Of a stretch of DNA of 64,000 nucleotides, positions 44,557 to 53,724 are shown piece after piece. The DNA comes from Alkaliphilus serpentinus. Lineage in GTDB: Bacteria; Bacillota; Clostridia; Peptostreptococcales; Natronincolaceae. The DNA is taken from assembly GCF_009017255.1 (NCBI RefSeq), contig NZ_WBZB01000040.1, forward strand, positions 81,278-145,277, read 5' to 3'. Each line of letters opens with the position of its first letter. Positions within the stretch are counted from its first letter, which is position 1. The translations under genes were made by a program, and so were the position numbers. The notes beneath the pieces were generated by a model. It was not told the origin of the DNA. It did not search any database and saw only the letters and a program-made list of their open reading frames with translations.

Positions 44557-46197
44557 CTATTCCACCTTTATACCTGTATAGTAATGCAATAATATCTCCT
44601 TATATGAAAAACTTAATTCCGCCATCGTCATTGCACCATACTGGCTCATACCCAAGCCATGTCCGTATCCCTTTCCATTAAAGACAAAGGAATTTGCTGT
44701 ACCGTGAAACTCCTTATTGGTTTCTCCATTGGAAACAGTTATTTTGGTGGTAGTTTCTATCTTTTTTAGTCCTGAGGCAGATAATAGGTTTTTCCCTTGA
44801 AGACTCATAGAGGTTGGATTACCTTCTGCTGCCATAACCATAGCTGTGCTACCACCCTCTTGAATTACTTCAAACCATGAGCTCCGAAGGCCAAAAATGG
44901 TTCTGCTTTTTTGTTTTTCCAGAACTTCTTCACCCTTTGTTCCCTTTACCACCATAGTTAATATCCTACCATTTTTTGAACGAGATGTTACTTCAATACT
45001 TAGGATGTCTCCAATATCTATATTGTTTTTCAAAAGGGCTGATTTTATTTCATCCATTGTCATATTCTTTGACCAGGTTGAATGATTGGTATTTAAAGAA
45101 TAGTCGTCTTGGATACCTCTAATATAGGGTACCGTACCCGACCAAATATTTTCACTATCCTCCGTTAGACCCCCACTATTGGCATGGAAGTAGGGAATAA
45201 TCAATTCCCCTTCATAGGTCATAACAATATCCTTTGTTTCATCTACAGCTCTATTGGTGTTGGGGTGCTCACTATCATAGCCTCCATAGGCTTGGGAATT
45301 TACTGTGCTACATAAATTGAAGCCTTTGGTTATGAACTTATTCATAGATGCAGCTGCAAAGCCCCTGGCTGCTACAGCCTGGGCCTTCAATGCTTCCATC
45401 GGCCAATTATAGGACATCTCCTTGGGAACAACGCCATAAAGATATTCTTCAAAATTTACCCTATTAATGATGGCCATATCATTGTCTTCCATCCTCTTAG
45501 CAGTTACCTCACCTCTAAAATTCCTTCCATCAAGATTCAATAAAGGTGTTTCTCCCTTATCATTGAAGGCAGATAAGTAAATACCCTCCTTGCTGCTATA
45601 CATAAAAAGTGGATTCCCCTCTTTACTCAATACTTGCACCATATAGCTGGAGGGAGGAACAACCTCAGGATTTAAAGATAACTCTGCCCTTAAAGCTTCA
45701 GCCTTTTCTCGAGCAACCTCTTCAGTAATAAATAGACCTGTATAAACCTTATAGCCTTCATCTATGGCAATGAATAACTTCTCATCTGTTGCAAGGCTCT
45801 CCATAAATTCCTTAGCCTCATACCAAGAATTATAGGTATCTCCCAATTGCAGATGATAAGGACCCTGTATGTTTAAATTTCCAGCTTTATGAATATCACC
45901 GGTGTACTCAACATAATTCCCTCCCATACCTGCATAATAGGAGTCCTTCCTTAGTATTATTTCATTATCAGACAATAGTAATTCAATTTGGTTGAAATTG
46001 TTTCCATCATATTTTCCTATTACAAAACCCATTGAGGTTTTCACCTGTAGGGTAGATTTTGCTGTTGATCCAAAATAAAGCCCTATATCTATTTGCTTAG
46101 GTAGGGTGGATTTGTCAAAGGCTGCAAAGGTTTGTAGCCCTCCAAACCAGATGGTTATGGTTAGTATTATAATTATTAGCCCTTTCATTCTTTTCAT
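44557..46197 (-). CDS. SpoIID/LytB-domain cell-wall protein
   Basis: This is a 546-residue secreted or membrane-anchored protein. A signal or anchor helix ([19 protein letters not shown]) is at residues 6-25. The C-terminal half from about 230 is a SpoIID domain: [57 protein letters not shown], and a terminal [15 protein letters not shown]. SpoIID is a lytic transglycosylase used in engulfment. This copy lies between ruvB and queA, the usual clostridial place for a SpoIID-like paralogue that may not be the sporulation enzyme itself. The catalytic Glu region (KEMS) is present. Confidence 0.9.
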   Translation of the reverse strand: MKRMKGLIIIILTITIWFGGLQTFAAFDKSTLPKQIDIGLYFGSTAKSTLQVKTSMGFVIGKYDGNNFNQIELLLSDNEIILRKDSYYAGMGGNYVEYTGDIHKAGNLNIQGPYHLQLGDTYNSWYEAKEFMESLATDEKLFIAIDEGYKVYTGLFITEEVAREKAEALRAELSLNPEVVPPSSYMVQVLSKEGNPLFMYSSKEGIYLSAFNDKGETPLLNLDGRNFRGEVTAKRMEDNDMAIINRVNFEEYLYGVVPKEMSYNWPMEALKAQAVAARGFAAASMNKFITKGFNLCSTVNSQAYGGYDSEHPNTNRAVDETKDIVMTYEGELIIPYFHANSGGLTEDSENIWSGTVPYIRGIQDDYSLNTNHSTWSKNMTMDEIKSALLKNNIDIGDILSIEVTSRSKNGRILTMVVKGTKGEEVLEKQKSRTIFGLRSSWFEVIQEGGSTAMVMAAEGNPTSMSLQGKNLLSASGLKKIETTTKITVSNGETNKEFHGTANSFVFNGKGYGHGLGMSQYGAMTMAELSFSYKEILLHYYTGIKVE

Positions 46198-46359
46198 CCG
46201 ATCCTCTCCTCAGTCCTTAGTTATAAAGTATATAAATTCGACAAACTTCGGTCTTTTCCTTTAAAAATCTACTAGTTAAAAAGAACCATAACAAAAAGCC
46301 TTATAAAGCCTAGGTGCAGTAAGACCCTATAAAGAGCTCCAAAATGATAAGAATTTAAA

Positions 46360-46572
46360 TTATTTCTTTAAAAATACTCTTAGAATTAAAGACAACAGTA
46401 GGCTTAAAAGGATGCTTGTAACAATTGGAAAATAAAAGGTGAAGTTCCCCTTAGAAATGACAATATCTCCCGGTAGCTTACCTAGCCCCAATCGAGATGC
46501 TATCATTAAAATGCCTCCTAAAGCAATTAAAGCGATACCTACCATTATAATGGTTTTACCAATAGATTCCAT
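46360..46572 (-). CDS. DUF2905 family small membrane protein
   Basis: This is a 70-residue protein with two helices (GKTIIMVGIALIALGGILMIA and FPIVTSILLSLLLSLILRVF) flanking the family motif GLGKLPGDIVISKGNFTFYFP. The family is common beside ruvB in Firmicutes and its function is not known. It begins 8 bases after ruvB. The 162-bp gap after it, before the SpoIID-like gene, shows no clear terminator. Confidence 0.93.
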   Translation of the reverse strand: MESIGKTIIMVGIALIALGGILMIASRLGLGKLPGDIVISKGNFTFYFPIVTSILLSLLLSLILRVFLKK

Positions 46573-46580
46573 AACATCAC

Positions 46581-47591
46581 CTACTCATTAAAGGGTATAT
46601 GATAATGCCTATAGGCCTTTTCCATAACCACCCTCCCCCTAGGAGTTCGATTAATAAAACCCAGCTGTAAAAGATAGGGCTCGTAAACATCCTCTATGGT
46701 GTTTTTTTCTTCTCCAGTAGATGCTGCTAAGGTATCAACACCTACAGGTCCCCCACCAAAGTTTTCAATAATGGTTGTAATCATTTTTCTATCCACCTGA
46801 TCTAATCCTAGAAAATCAATCTCCATAAGCTTCAGGGCTTCCATTGCTACGTTTTTTGTGATTCTTCCGTCGGCCCTTACCTGTGCGTAATCCCTTACAC
46901 GCTTCAGTAGTCTATTGGCTACCCTCGGGGTCCCCCTAGACCTAGATGCAATTTCTAAAGCACCTTCTTCATCAATGTAAACCCCTAAAAGCTTTGCAGA
47001 TCTATTGACGATCCTTGTCAATTGTTGGTTTGAATATAACTCCAGCTTGCATATAACACCAAATCGATCCCTTAAGGGGGATGTTAATAATCCGGCTCTA
47101 GTGGTGGCTCCTATTAGGGTAAATTTAGGCAGGTCCAATCTGATGGATCTGGCACTGGGGCCCTTTCCAATAATAATATCTAAGGCATAATCCTCCATGG
47201 CCGGATATAGAATTTCCTCAACAGTGCGATTTAAGCGATGGATTTCGTCAATGAATAATACATCCTTTTCAGATAGATTCGTTAATATCGCTGCAAGATC
47301 TCCAGGTCTTTCGATTGCAGGACCCGAAGTTATACGAATGTTTCCCCTCATTTCATTGGCAATAATATTGGATAAAGTGGTTTTTCCTAATCCTGGAGGA
47401 CCATATAGTAAAACATGATCTAGTGCCTCTTTCCGAATTAGAGCTGCTTCAATATAAATTCTAAGTCTTTCCTTAACTTTATCTTGTCCTATGTAATCCT
47501 CTAAGCTTTGAGGTCTTAAGCTACCCTCAATATCGATATCCTCTTGTCTTATTTCGTTTGTTATGATTCTTTTGCTATCCTCGTTAAACAT
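46581..47591 (-). CDS. ruvB: Holliday junction branch-migration helicase RuvB
   Basis: This is a 336-residue AAA+ motor. Walker A is GPPGLGKTT, Walker B is [10 protein letters not shown], sensor 1 is IGATTRAG and the arginine finger region [11 protein letters not shown]. The C-terminal winged helix ends [16 protein letters not shown] at 47591 is chosen over an adjacent TTG because GGGGTGG lies upstream. It follows ruvA by 13 bp. Confidence 0.98.
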   Translation of the reverse strand: MFNEDSKRIITNEIRQEDIDIEGSLRPQSLEDYIGQDKVKERLRIYIEAALIRKEALDHVLLYGPPGLGKTTLSNIIANEMRGNIRITSGPAIERPGDLAAILTNLSEKDVLFIDEIHRLNRTVEEILYPAMEDYALDIIIGKGPSARSIRLDLPKFTLIGATTRAGLLTSPLRDRFGVICKLELYSNQQLTRIVNRSAKLLGVYIDEEGALEIASRSRGTPRVANRLLKRVRDYAQVRADGRITKNVAMEALKLMEIDFLGLDQVDRKMITTIIENFGGGPVGVDTLAASTGEEKNTIEDVYEPYLLQLGFINRTPRGRVVMEKAYRHYHIPFNE

Positions 47592-47604
47592 CAAAATCCA
47601 CCCC

Positions 47605-48195
47605 TTACTTTGACAGCCAACCTAAGGCTCTTCGAATAAGCTCACCAGAATTGCTTCCATCCTTATATACTGCCTTTAAAGCCTTCTCTGCTTCAAGTCT
47701 ATTATAGCCCAAGGATAATAGGGCTTCTGTTGCCTCTTGCAAATCTCCATTCCCATCATCTATAACAGTTACACCTGTGTTGACATCAATACCATAGTCT
47801 TCAACCTTATCCTTTAGTTCAAGCACTACTCTTTCAGCAGTTTTCTTTCCCACACCTGGACATTTGGAGATTGCCATCACATCGTTTTTTCTTATGTAAG
47901 TAGCTAACTTTTCAGGAGTATAGGTGGATAATACAGCAGTTGCTACCCTTGGTCCTATTTTTGAAACCGTCATTAGTAGCTTAAACATATTTAACTCTTG
48001 TCGAGATATAAAACCATACAGACTTATTTCATCCTCTTTAACTGCTAAATGAGTAAAAATAGTAGTTGCATCACCAACACGTGTGTTAGAAGTGCTATTT
48101 ATACTGCTATTAATTCGGTAGCCCATCCCATTTACCTCAAGAATAATTTTATCCACAATAATTTCTGAAACAGTACCCTTTATGTACTCAAACAA
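47605..48195 (-). CDS. ruvA: Holliday junction-binding protein RuvA
   Basis: This is a 196-residue DNA-binding subunit. It has an N-terminal OB fold ([27 protein letters not shown]), two helix-hairpin-helix motifs ([13 protein letters not shown] and [18 protein letters not shown]), and a C-terminal RuvB-binding domain ([17 protein letters not shown]). The start is TTG with AGGAGG 8 bases upstream. It is in the ruvC-ruvA-ruvB run. Confidence 0.98.
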   Translation of the reverse strand: MFEYIKGTVSEIIVDKIILEVNGMGYRINSSINSTSNTRVGDATTIFTHLAVKEDEISLYGFISRQELNMFKLLMTVSKIGPRVATAVLSTYTPEKLATYIRKNDVMAISKCPGVGKKTAERVVLELKDKVEDYGIDVNTGVTVIDDGNGDLQEATEALLSLGYNRLEAEKALKAVYKDGSNSGELIRRALGWLSK

Positions 48196-48214
48196 GTCTA
48201 TCCCTCCTGATATC

Positions 48215-48709
48215 TTATTTTATTAAAAACATCTCTTTAAAATTTCCCGAATGAACATGGCATATAGCTATGGCCAATGCATCTGCAACATCATCTGGCT
48301 TGGGTGCTTCCTCAAGACATAGAAGGATTTTGATCATTTGCTGCACCTGTTTTTTATCTGCTCTTCCATATCCAACCACCCCTTGCTTAACCTGAAGGGG
48401 AGTGTACTCATAGATTTTGGTGTTATTTATCGAAGCAGCCAAGATTGCTACACCTCTGGCTTGTCCAACTAGAAAAGCCGTTTTTGCATTGTTGTTGAAA
48501 AAGAGTTCTTCAATAACGACAGCATCGGGCTTAAATTCTTCTATTAAACTCAATAATTGATTATAAATATTTCTTAATCTATTGTCGGTGGAATCCTTAC
48601 TGCTGGTTTTTATGGCACCATAGTAGAGGGGCTTAAATTTATTGCCTTCATAATGTATCACTCCTACACCCATTATAGCAATACCTGGATCAATACCTAA
48701 TACAACCAT
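48215..48709 (-). CDS. ruvC: Holliday junction resolvase RuvC
   Basis: This is a 164-residue nuclease. The four acidic active-site positions are seen in LGIDPGIAIMGVGVI (D7), VVIEELFFN, and KPDDVADALAIAICH. The length is normal. It lies 19 bp upstream of ruvA, forming the resolvasome operon. Confidence 0.98.
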   Translation of the reverse strand: MVVLGIDPGIAIMGVGVIHYEGNKFKPLYYGAIKTSSKDSTDNRLRNIYNQLLSLIEEFKPDAVVIEELFFNNNAKTAFLVGQARGVAILAASINNTKIYEYTPLQVKQGVVGYGRADKKQVQQMIKILLCLEEAPKPDDVADALAIAICHVHSGNFKEMFLIK

Positions 48710-48933
48710 AGTCGAAGCCCCCTTGTTGATTTTTCTTTATTTAGTTTAACATAAACTAGTAGAAATTGCGATATGAACCCGAAAATTTGTTCTTATTTAG
48801 AAGCAAATTAAAAGGAATCTGATTTCTCAAATTCCTTTGCTTTATTAGAACATATAATTCTTTTTACTAATTAAGTTAACAAAGTGCTTTTCATAATGTA
48901 GCTATTTGGGATTGTTGCTGCTTGATTTTCAAT

Positions 48934-48975
48934 CTTAGTTCTTCATTCTTCATTCTTAATTCTTCATTCTTCATT
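48934..48975. repeat. Heptad array of six units at the bofC 3' end
   Basis: CTTAGTT, CTTCATT, CTTCATT, CTTAATT, CTTCATT and CTTCATT stand in perfect register and end 5 bp from the bofC stop codon. The remainder of the gap 48710-48933 has one weak inverted repeat (AAAGGAAT/ATTCCTTT, about 48811-48838) and nothing else recognisable. Confidence 0.8.
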
Positions 48976-48980
48976 CCCCT

Positions 48981-49622
48981 CTATCCACTATAATCCTCTA
49001 ACAAACGATTTACCTCATCTCTATCCTTTAGAATAATTCCCCTTTTAAGCTTATCTTGATCAATAGCTGGTAATACCGAAATAGGGATTGATGTTTTCTC
49101 AATCAGTATTTTTTCCCCATCTTCTGAAAAGCGGAAAACTGCTATATATCCTTCAAGCTCAGTTACAAAGAAATGATCAGGGCATATTTGATCCAACCTT
49201 CTAAATAAAACTACTTCATCTGTAGAAAAGCGAACAACCTGCCATTCAGATAGATTGTCTTTTACATAATCCTTGAAGGAACTCTCCCTTAAGCCAATCA
49301 TTTCATTTAAAGGTTCCATGACATTGTCTCTTATGCTTTGGCAAGAGGTATAAAGGGTTCTAAAGACCACCCTAGTGGTTGATCCAATAGATAACTCATT
49401 CCTAGTTACTGGAGTTTCATTTTCGGGGTCATGATCAGGGTTATTGACATCAGGAGGATCCTTATATAATGGATTATTATTGGGATCTTCTAATGAAATG
49501 TCAGGTGGATCTGCTAATCTATTTTGATATACATAATAGCCTGTAGCAAAGCCAATAAAACCAAATACCAAAAGAGCTATAAAAAATGTGATTACATAGG
49601 GAGTTTTTTTTCTTCTTCTCAT
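48981..49622 (-). CDS. bofC: BofC-like protein (bypass of forespore C family)
   Basis: This is a 213-residue protein with an N-terminal membrane anchor (VITFFIALLVFGFIGFATGYYVY), a Pro/Asp/Asn-rich linker (about 37-67), and a C-terminal BofC-type domain (VVLFRRLDQICPDHFFVTELEGYIAVFRF). BofC in Bacillus sits in the forespore intermembrane space and restrains SpoIVB, which controls sigma-K activation. Position next to ruvC-ruvA matches Bacillus. AGGAGG is 8 bases before the ATG and forms one arm of a hairpin. Confidence 0.85.
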   Translation of the reverse strand: MRRRKKTPYVITFFIALLVFGFIGFATGYYVYQNRLADPPDISLEDPNNNPLYKDPPDVNNPDHDPENETPVTRNELSIGSTTRVVFRTLYTSCQSIRDNVMEPLNEMIGLRESSFKDYVKDNLSEWQVVRFSTDEVVLFRRLDQICPDHFFVTELEGYIAVFRFSEDGEKILIEKTSIPISVLPAIDQDKLKRGIILKDRDEVNRLLEDYSG

Positions 49623-49652
49623 AAATAAAACCTCCTTATCCTTCTAGGAGGT
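49623..49652 (-). terminator. Terminator-like hairpin that contains the bofC ribosome site
   Basis: AACCTCCT-agaaggata-AGGAGGTT followed by TTATTT and then the bofC ATG on the minus strand. The stem is 8 bp and its 3' arm is the AGGAGG of bofC. It starts 24 bp after the stop codon of the upstream gene. Confidence 0.75.
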
Positions 49653-49676
49653 TATTTTAACCATTTAATGAAATTT

Positions 49677-50870
49677 TTATACTTTGGTGAATGAGTCCAG
49701 GTGGTGTTCATTCATATATTTTAAGAAATCCATTTCCTTCATTTCTGCATATTCATAAATAACAGAAGCCCTAAGCTGGAATTTGCATAATTCCTTTATA
49801 CAATCTCCATCATTGATATTTAAGGTTTTATTGTATATGGTATCAAAATCATCAGAGTTATAATAGCAAACTATTAATTGATTGAATTTGTTTATAAAGT
49901 ATATAGCCAAAATGTCTCCACTAATCTGAAAAATACTATTTTTTACATGGTCATTATTTTTTCTAAATTCAACCAGCATTCTACCCTGATGAAAATCATA
50001 ATTTAATAGATTTATAGAGCTACTTTCCAGCCATCTAGTTAAACATCCTTCATTGATGACTTTGAAAACCCTTATGTATTCGATTCTTTTTATTTCTTCA
50101 GCAACGGCTTCTGGTGATATCGGGACAATATTTGTAATCTCTGAATCAATTACCTTCTTTTCCTTTCTATCTACTTTGATCATTGAATTGACTAGAGTAT
50201 AACTCCCGTCTGTATCTATGATGGATCTTACGATATAGCTGCTTATTTCTTTACCCTTTAGGCATAAGGAAATTTCATTTTTTAATAAAACAGAAGCCTT
50301 ATTAACTGGCTTATAATCAATAATGTATTCTTGAGCCTCTTTACTAAGTAAATACTGCATACCGTTAGGGTCATTGCCAACAGCCCTCATGACATAATAA
50401 TGCAATAACTCCTCAACAGTATCTAGTGTTTCAAAAATTTTAGTGTTTAAGACCTCTAATTCTGGGCTTGAAAGGGATACCTTTTTCTTTAGAATAAAAT
50501 CATAATCTTCTTTCTGGGGTAGCTCCTTATTGAATAATTTATTAAGAATTGCATAATGTTGAACTAAGAATAGAGCCTCTTTTTCTTTAAGGGAAACAAA
50601 CCTCCCACCCAAATGCCCCATAAATCTTTGGGTCAACATGGCTTCCTTTAATGAGGAATCTCCATGATATTCCCCATAATCAAAAATTCCATGATCCTCT
50701 GAATCTAGAATAAACCATTGGACCCTACGTTGATGATTCTTTGTCCAAAGGATTTTTAAAGCGATTGTTCCCATTAATCTGCTCTTAGTAACTATGGCTT
50801 TGTTAAAAGTATAATCGATATTGGGCCCTTTACCACCTTTTATTAACCTTAACGTTAAATTTTTCTTCAT
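49677..50870 (-). CDS. Uncharacterised 397-residue cytosolic protein upstream of bofC
   Basis: I do not recognise this protein. ATG at 50870 is preferred because AGGAGG lies 4 bases upstream; an in-frame GTG 27 bases earlier lacks a good site. It has no signal peptide or membrane helix. The N-terminal third contains VQWFILDSEDHGIFDYGEYHG and RFMGHLGGRFVSLKEKEALFL; the middle has ISSYIVRSIIDTDGSYTLVNS; the C-terminus is alpha/beta with FQISGDILAIYFINKFNQLI. A hairpin that hides the bofC ribosome site follows it. Its location between sporulation and accessory genes gives no firm clue. Confidence 0.7.
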   Translation of the reverse strand: MKKNLTLRLIKGGKGPNIDYTFNKAIVTKSRLMGTIALKILWTKNHQRRVQWFILDSEDHGIFDYGEYHGDSSLKEAMLTQRFMGHLGGRFVSLKEKEALFLVQHYAILNKLFNKELPQKEDYDFILKKKVSLSSPELEVLNTKIFETLDTVEELLHYYVMRAVGNDPNGMQYLLSKEAQEYIIDYKPVNKASVLLKNEISLCLKGKEISSYIVRSIIDTDGSYTLVNSMIKVDRKEKKVIDSEITNIVPISPEAVAEEIKRIEYIRVFKVINEGCLTRWLESSSINLLNYDFHQGRMLVEFRKNNDHVKNSIFQISGDILAIYFINKFNQLIVCYYNSDDFDTIYNKTLNINDGDCIKELCKFQLRASVIYEYAEMKEMDFLKYMNEHHLDSFTKV

Positions 50871-51153
50871 AGGACCTCCTGTTTCAACAACCTTCACCTT
50901 AGGGATTTAAAAATATATGGTATATTCTTAGTTTTACCCTTTTCTTGGGTTCATTATTTTTAATTTTTATAAATATCATTAGCCCCACTCTCTTACACAT
51001 CTTATCATATAGACTCCTCTTTATACAATATATAGTATAAGAAGGGTATCAAACCTTATTAGAAAGGGTTGATTTATAGAAAAATATGTATTATTGTTAA
51101 ATTCTAAAGTGTTTTAAATAGAAATACTGAATGATATAAAGGGGGGAATAGTA

Positions 51154-51588
51154 ATGGTGGAATTAAGAGAGATTACCAAGGAGACTTTAAGACCCATACT
51201 AAAGCTAGATGTAGCAGATAATCAAAAAAATCTTGTAGCACCAAATTCTGTATCAATTGCTCAAGCCTACTATGAGGAAAAGGCATGGTTTAGAGGTATT
51301 TATGACCAGGATGAAGCAGTGGGATTCGTAATGCTCTATAAAGATGAAGAGAAGGCAGAATATTTCCTTTGGAGGTTTATGATTGACAAAAACCATCAAG
51401 GCAAAGGATATGGTAAAGAAGCGATGGAATTAATTATTGATTACGTAAAGGGCTTACCAAATGCTAAAACCTTTGGATTAAGTGTAGTTCCTGCTGATGG
51501 AAGTGCGGAGGAGTTTTACAAGAAATTCGGATTTATTGATACTGGTGAGGTTGAAGAAAACGAAAAGGTTTATGAGTTAACTTTTTAG
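51154..51588 (+). CDS. GNAT-family N-acetyltransferase (polyamine acetyltransferase-like)
   Basis: This is a 144-residue acetyltransferase. The acetyl-CoA loop KNHQGKGYGKEAM (Q-x-x-G-x-G) is near residue 75, after WRFMIDK, and the C-terminus SAEEFYKKFGFIDTGEV is standard. The N-terminal LREITKETLRPILKLDV resembles the BltD/PaiA-like spermidine acetyltransferase group, but the substrate is not determined. GGGGGG precedes the ATG. A TTGATT-N17-TATTGT promoter may lie about 75 bp upstream; the rest of the 283-bp gap (50871-51153) shows nothing else. Confidence 0.9.
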   Translation: MVELREITKETLRPILKLDVADNQKNLVAPNSVSIAQAYYEEKAWFRGIYDQDEAVGFVMLYKDEEKAEYFLWRFMIDKNHQGKGYGKEAMELIIDYVKGLPNAKTFGLSVVPADGSAEEFYKKFGFIDTGEVEENEKVYELTF

Positions 51589-51676
51589 TTAGAGTATTCA
51601 ATCTAATAATATTTTTTGCATGAATTTATAAATTTGATACATACTATAATTGACTAAAGGTAAAGGAGTTGAAATT

Positions 51677-51883
51677 ATGGATAGATTAGCTCTCCTATTA
51701 GTGATTATAGGCGCATTAAACTGGGGACTTATTGGATTATTCCAATTTGATTTGGTTGCTACATTGTTTGGCGGTCAATCCTCGTTATTAAGTAGGATTG
51801 TCTACTCTCTTGTGGGTATTGCAGGAGTATACTCCATAACTCTACTTTTTAGAGAGAGAGAAAGAACTACACCAAAGGAATAA
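51677..51883 (+). CDS. DUF378 family small membrane protein
   Basis: This is a 68-residue protein with two helices and the family motif IIGALNWGLIGLFQFDLVA, then LLSRIVYSLVGIAGVY. ATG at 51677 is chosen since AAAGGAG lies 8 bases upstream. The function of the family is unknown. A bidirectional terminator follows. Confidence 0.93.
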   Translation: MDRLALLLVIIGALNWGLIGLFQFDLVATLFGGQSSLLSRIVYSLVGIAGVYSITLLFRERERTTPKE

Positions 51884-51897
51884 AAAATCCTAAAAAG

Positions 51898-51935
51898 AAG
51901 CTACTCTATTTATTATCAATAGAGTAGCTTTTTTT
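51898..51935. terminator. Bidirectional terminator between DUF378 and DUF2007 genes
   Basis: AAGCTACTCTATT-tattatc-AATAGAGTAGCTT followed by TTTTT is a perfect 13-bp stem between two convergent genes. A run of As on the left serves the minus strand. Confidence 0.93.
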
Positions 51936-52188
51936 ATTCTTCATCATCCGTAATTTCTTCTTCTTTAAAAATCCTGATGATTTCCAATGCCCTTCCTTCG
52001 TCCTCTGGAGCCACACAAATATCAGCACCCTTAGTTCCGATTATATTGCCTGTTAAAATCTTTAAATATCCTGTGCCTGATCTATAATAAACCATTGACT
52101 CAATACCCTCTAGCTGTAAAATATCCTGTATTATAGCGGCTTCCACATCATTATATACATTAGCTACCTTTTTCCAACCGTTATTCAT
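51934..52188 (-). CDS. DUF2007 family protein
   Basis: This is an 84-residue protein with the ferredoxin-like DUF2007 pattern: WKKVANVYNDVEAAIIQDIL, LEGIESMVYY, and ADICVAPEDEGRALEII. Members are sometimes called putative signal-transducing proteins, without biochemical proof. GGGGGG precedes the ATG. Confidence 0.85.
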   Translation of the reverse strand: MNNGWKKVANVYNDVEAAIIQDILQLEGIESMVYYRSGTGYLKILTGNIIGTKGADICVAPEDEGRALEIIRIFKEEEITDDEE

Positions 52189-52209
52189 TATTTAAAACCC
52201 CCCTAATAG

Positions 52210-52258
52210 AATTAAGAATTTAGAATTGAGAATGTAGAAATAAGAATTAAGAATTAAA
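52210..52258. repeat. Heptad array of seven units between divergent genes
   Basis: AATTAAG, AATTTAG, AATTGAG, AATGTAG, AAATAAG, AATTAAG and AATTAAA stand in perfect 7-bp register. Unlike most members it lies at 5' ends, between the DUF2007 and nitroreductase genes. Confidence 0.8.
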
Positions 52259-52311
52259 ACTATTAATACCCATAAGAAGATCATTTCCCTTTTATTTTAA
52301 TATAAATTTGG

Positions 52312-52340
52312 TTGAATTTCCACATAATATGCTATATATT
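52312..52340 (+). promoter_or_regulatory. Sigma-A promoter of the nitroreductase gene
   Basis: TTGAAT (52312-52317), a 17-bp spacer and TATATT (52335-52340) lie 25 bp before the ATG. Confidence 0.7.
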
Positions 52341-52364
52341 ATCAGATAGGAGGTGGATTCACAT

Positions 52365-52997
52365 ATGAAGGAACTGGATTTTATTTATAAAAGGAAAAGT
52401 GTTAGAAAATTTACCGATGAGAAGGTTCATAGGGAAGAATTGATGGAAATTATTAAGGCTGCTACCCATGCCCCTTCAGGTAAAAATCAGCAAAATTGGC
52501 ATTTTGTCATCTTGAATAACAAAGAGAAAATACAGGAAATTGCTAAGTTGGTAGAAGATAAAACCCATCAACTTGTTAAGACAGCTGATGATGAGATAGC
52601 AAAGGATTTAATGAAGTTTCTAAGGTACCATACTCTGTTTAAGGATGCTCCAACGTTAATATTAATATTTGCTGGACCCTATAAATTATCGGCCTACAAT
52701 GCTTTAATCTCAGCTGGTAAGGTTGAGGAGGCAGATCGTCTATTGGAAACATCCACTGCCATTCAAAATGTTGCAGCTGCAATGGAGAATCTTCAATTGG
52801 CTGCTGCAGCCTTGGGATATGGAACCTGTTGGATGACAGGACCCAATTTCGCTGCCAAGGAGATTGAAGGGTTTTTAAACTTCTCTAAAGATGGGTATCA
52901 TTTGGCGGCAATGACTCCATTAGGCAGACCCCTTGACCAAGAGATTATCAGTCCTCAAAGGAAGGATATCAACGAGGTTATCACAATAATTGATTAA
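52365..52997 (+). CDS. Nitroreductase-family flavoprotein
   Basis: This is a 210-residue FMN-dependent NAD(P)H oxidoreductase. The N-terminal FIYKRKSVRKFTDEKVHREELMEII with HAPSGKNQQNWHFVI binds FMN, and AAMENLQLAAAALGYGTCWMTG followed by AAMTPLGRP completes the fold. ATG at 52365 is chosen, GGAGG lying 10 bases upstream; GTG 12 bases earlier overlaps that site. Natural substrate unknown. The gene is convergent with the Fur-family gene. Confidence 0.94.
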   Translation: MKELDFIYKRKSVRKFTDEKVHREELMEIIKAATHAPSGKNQQNWHFVILNNKEKIQEIAKLVEDKTHQLVKTADDEIAKDLMKFLRYHTLFKDAPTLILIFAGPYKLSAYNALISAGKVEEADRLLETSTAIQNVAAAMENLQLAAAALGYGTCWMTGPNFAAKEIEGFLNFSKDGYHLAAMTPLGRPLDQEIISPQRKDINEVITIID

Positions 52998-53009
52998 ATA
53001 TATTTATTT

Positions 53010-53037
53010 AGAGTAACTATACTAGTTACTCTTTTTT
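53010..53037 (+). terminator. Terminator of the nitroreductase gene, overlapping the fur-like stop codon
   Basis: AGAGTAACT-atact-AGTTACTCT followed by TTTTT on the plus strand. The stop codon of the convergent Fur-family gene (53026) is inside the right arm. Confidence 0.85.
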
Positions 53038-53439
53038 ACATTTTTTACAGTAACCATAGATCTCAAACTTATGATCCACCGGCGTGAAATTGCTATCTCT
53101 AACAGCTAACTTAATTTCTTCAGCTGGACAATAGCCGGTGGTGGAGGTATTGCCACAGCCTAAGCAAATCAAATGATGATGATGATCTTCTCCATTAATT
53201 TCATAATAATTAATTCCATTATTAAGATTGCTTCTTCTGATGATCCCTGCATCCTCAAGAACCTCCAAATTTCTATAAACTGTAGAAAAATTTATAGAAT
53301 GGCCCTTTTTCAATATTTCTTCTAAGACCTCCGAAGCAGTATATAGCCGTAGGGGATTGCTATTAAAAATCTCTATAATGGCTTTTCGGTGGGCTGTAAT
53401 CTTATAGCCTTTATTTCTAAGGTAATCAAGGAAATTCAT
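53026..53439 (-). CDS. Fur-family metalloregulator (Fur, Zur or PerR type)
   Basis: This is a 137-residue repressor. The winged helix is KITAHRKAIIEIFNS and SINFSTVYRNLEVLEDAGIIRR. The metal region has HHHH in GEDHHHHLICLGC, a first CLGC pair and a second CKKC pair at the C-terminus, the structural zinc site. The subtype cannot be fixed; the Fur box before the DUF2325 gene in this window is a possible target. It has a strong promoter of its own. GAGGTGA precedes the ATG. Confidence 0.93.
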   Translation of the reverse strand: MNFLDYLRNKGYKITAHRKAIIEIFNSNPLRLYTASEVLEEILKKGHSINFSTVYRNLEVLEDAGIIRRSNLNNGINYYEINGEDHHHHLICLGCGNTSTTGYCPAEEIKLAVRDSNFTPVDHKFEIYGYCKKCKKE

Positions 53440-53477
53440 ACAATCACCTCTCTATAATTTATATAGATATTAAGTTA

Positions 53478-53506
53478 ATAATATCCATACCCTCCCGATT
53501 TGTCAA
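53478..53506 (-). promoter_or_regulatory. Sigma-A promoter of the Fur-family gene
   Basis: TTGACA (53501-53506), a 17-bp spacer and TATTAT (53478-53483) on the minus strand. No Fur box is visible over it. Confidence 0.75.
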
Positions 53507-53537
53507 ATAAACTGGTTATTAAAAAACACAAAAAATA

Positions 53538-53617
53538 ACAGAGAAGGCGAAAATCTTTAAGTCAATTAGTTCAGACATTCACGGACTAAACCTACGTCTT
53601 CATTTCACCTTCTCTGT
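53538..53617. repeat. 80-bp two-tier inverted repeat
   Basis: The outer stem ACAGAGAAGG/CCTTCTCTGT is 10 bp perfect, extended past one mismatch by GAAA/TTTC. An inner stem TTAGTTC/GGACTAA (7 bp with one G-U) has a 10-base loop. T-rich runs follow on both strands. It sits alone between the Fur-family promoter and tRNA-Sec. It could be a non-coding RNA with its own terminator or a small mobile repeat. Confidence 0.6.
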
Positions 53618-53691
53618 CATTATTATTTTTTATCCTTCTGATATAAATTATCCAAGAAAATATTTGTTATATTTTTCCATTGTTTGCTCAA

Positions 53692-53714
53692 TAAAAAAGA
53701 GCCTATAAGCTCTT
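53692..53714 (-). terminator. Intrinsic terminator of tRNA-Sec
   Basis: AAGAGC-ttatag-GCTCTT followed by TTTTATTG on the minus strand lies 10 bp after the CCA end. Confidence 0.88.
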
Positions 53715-53724
53715 AATATTCATA

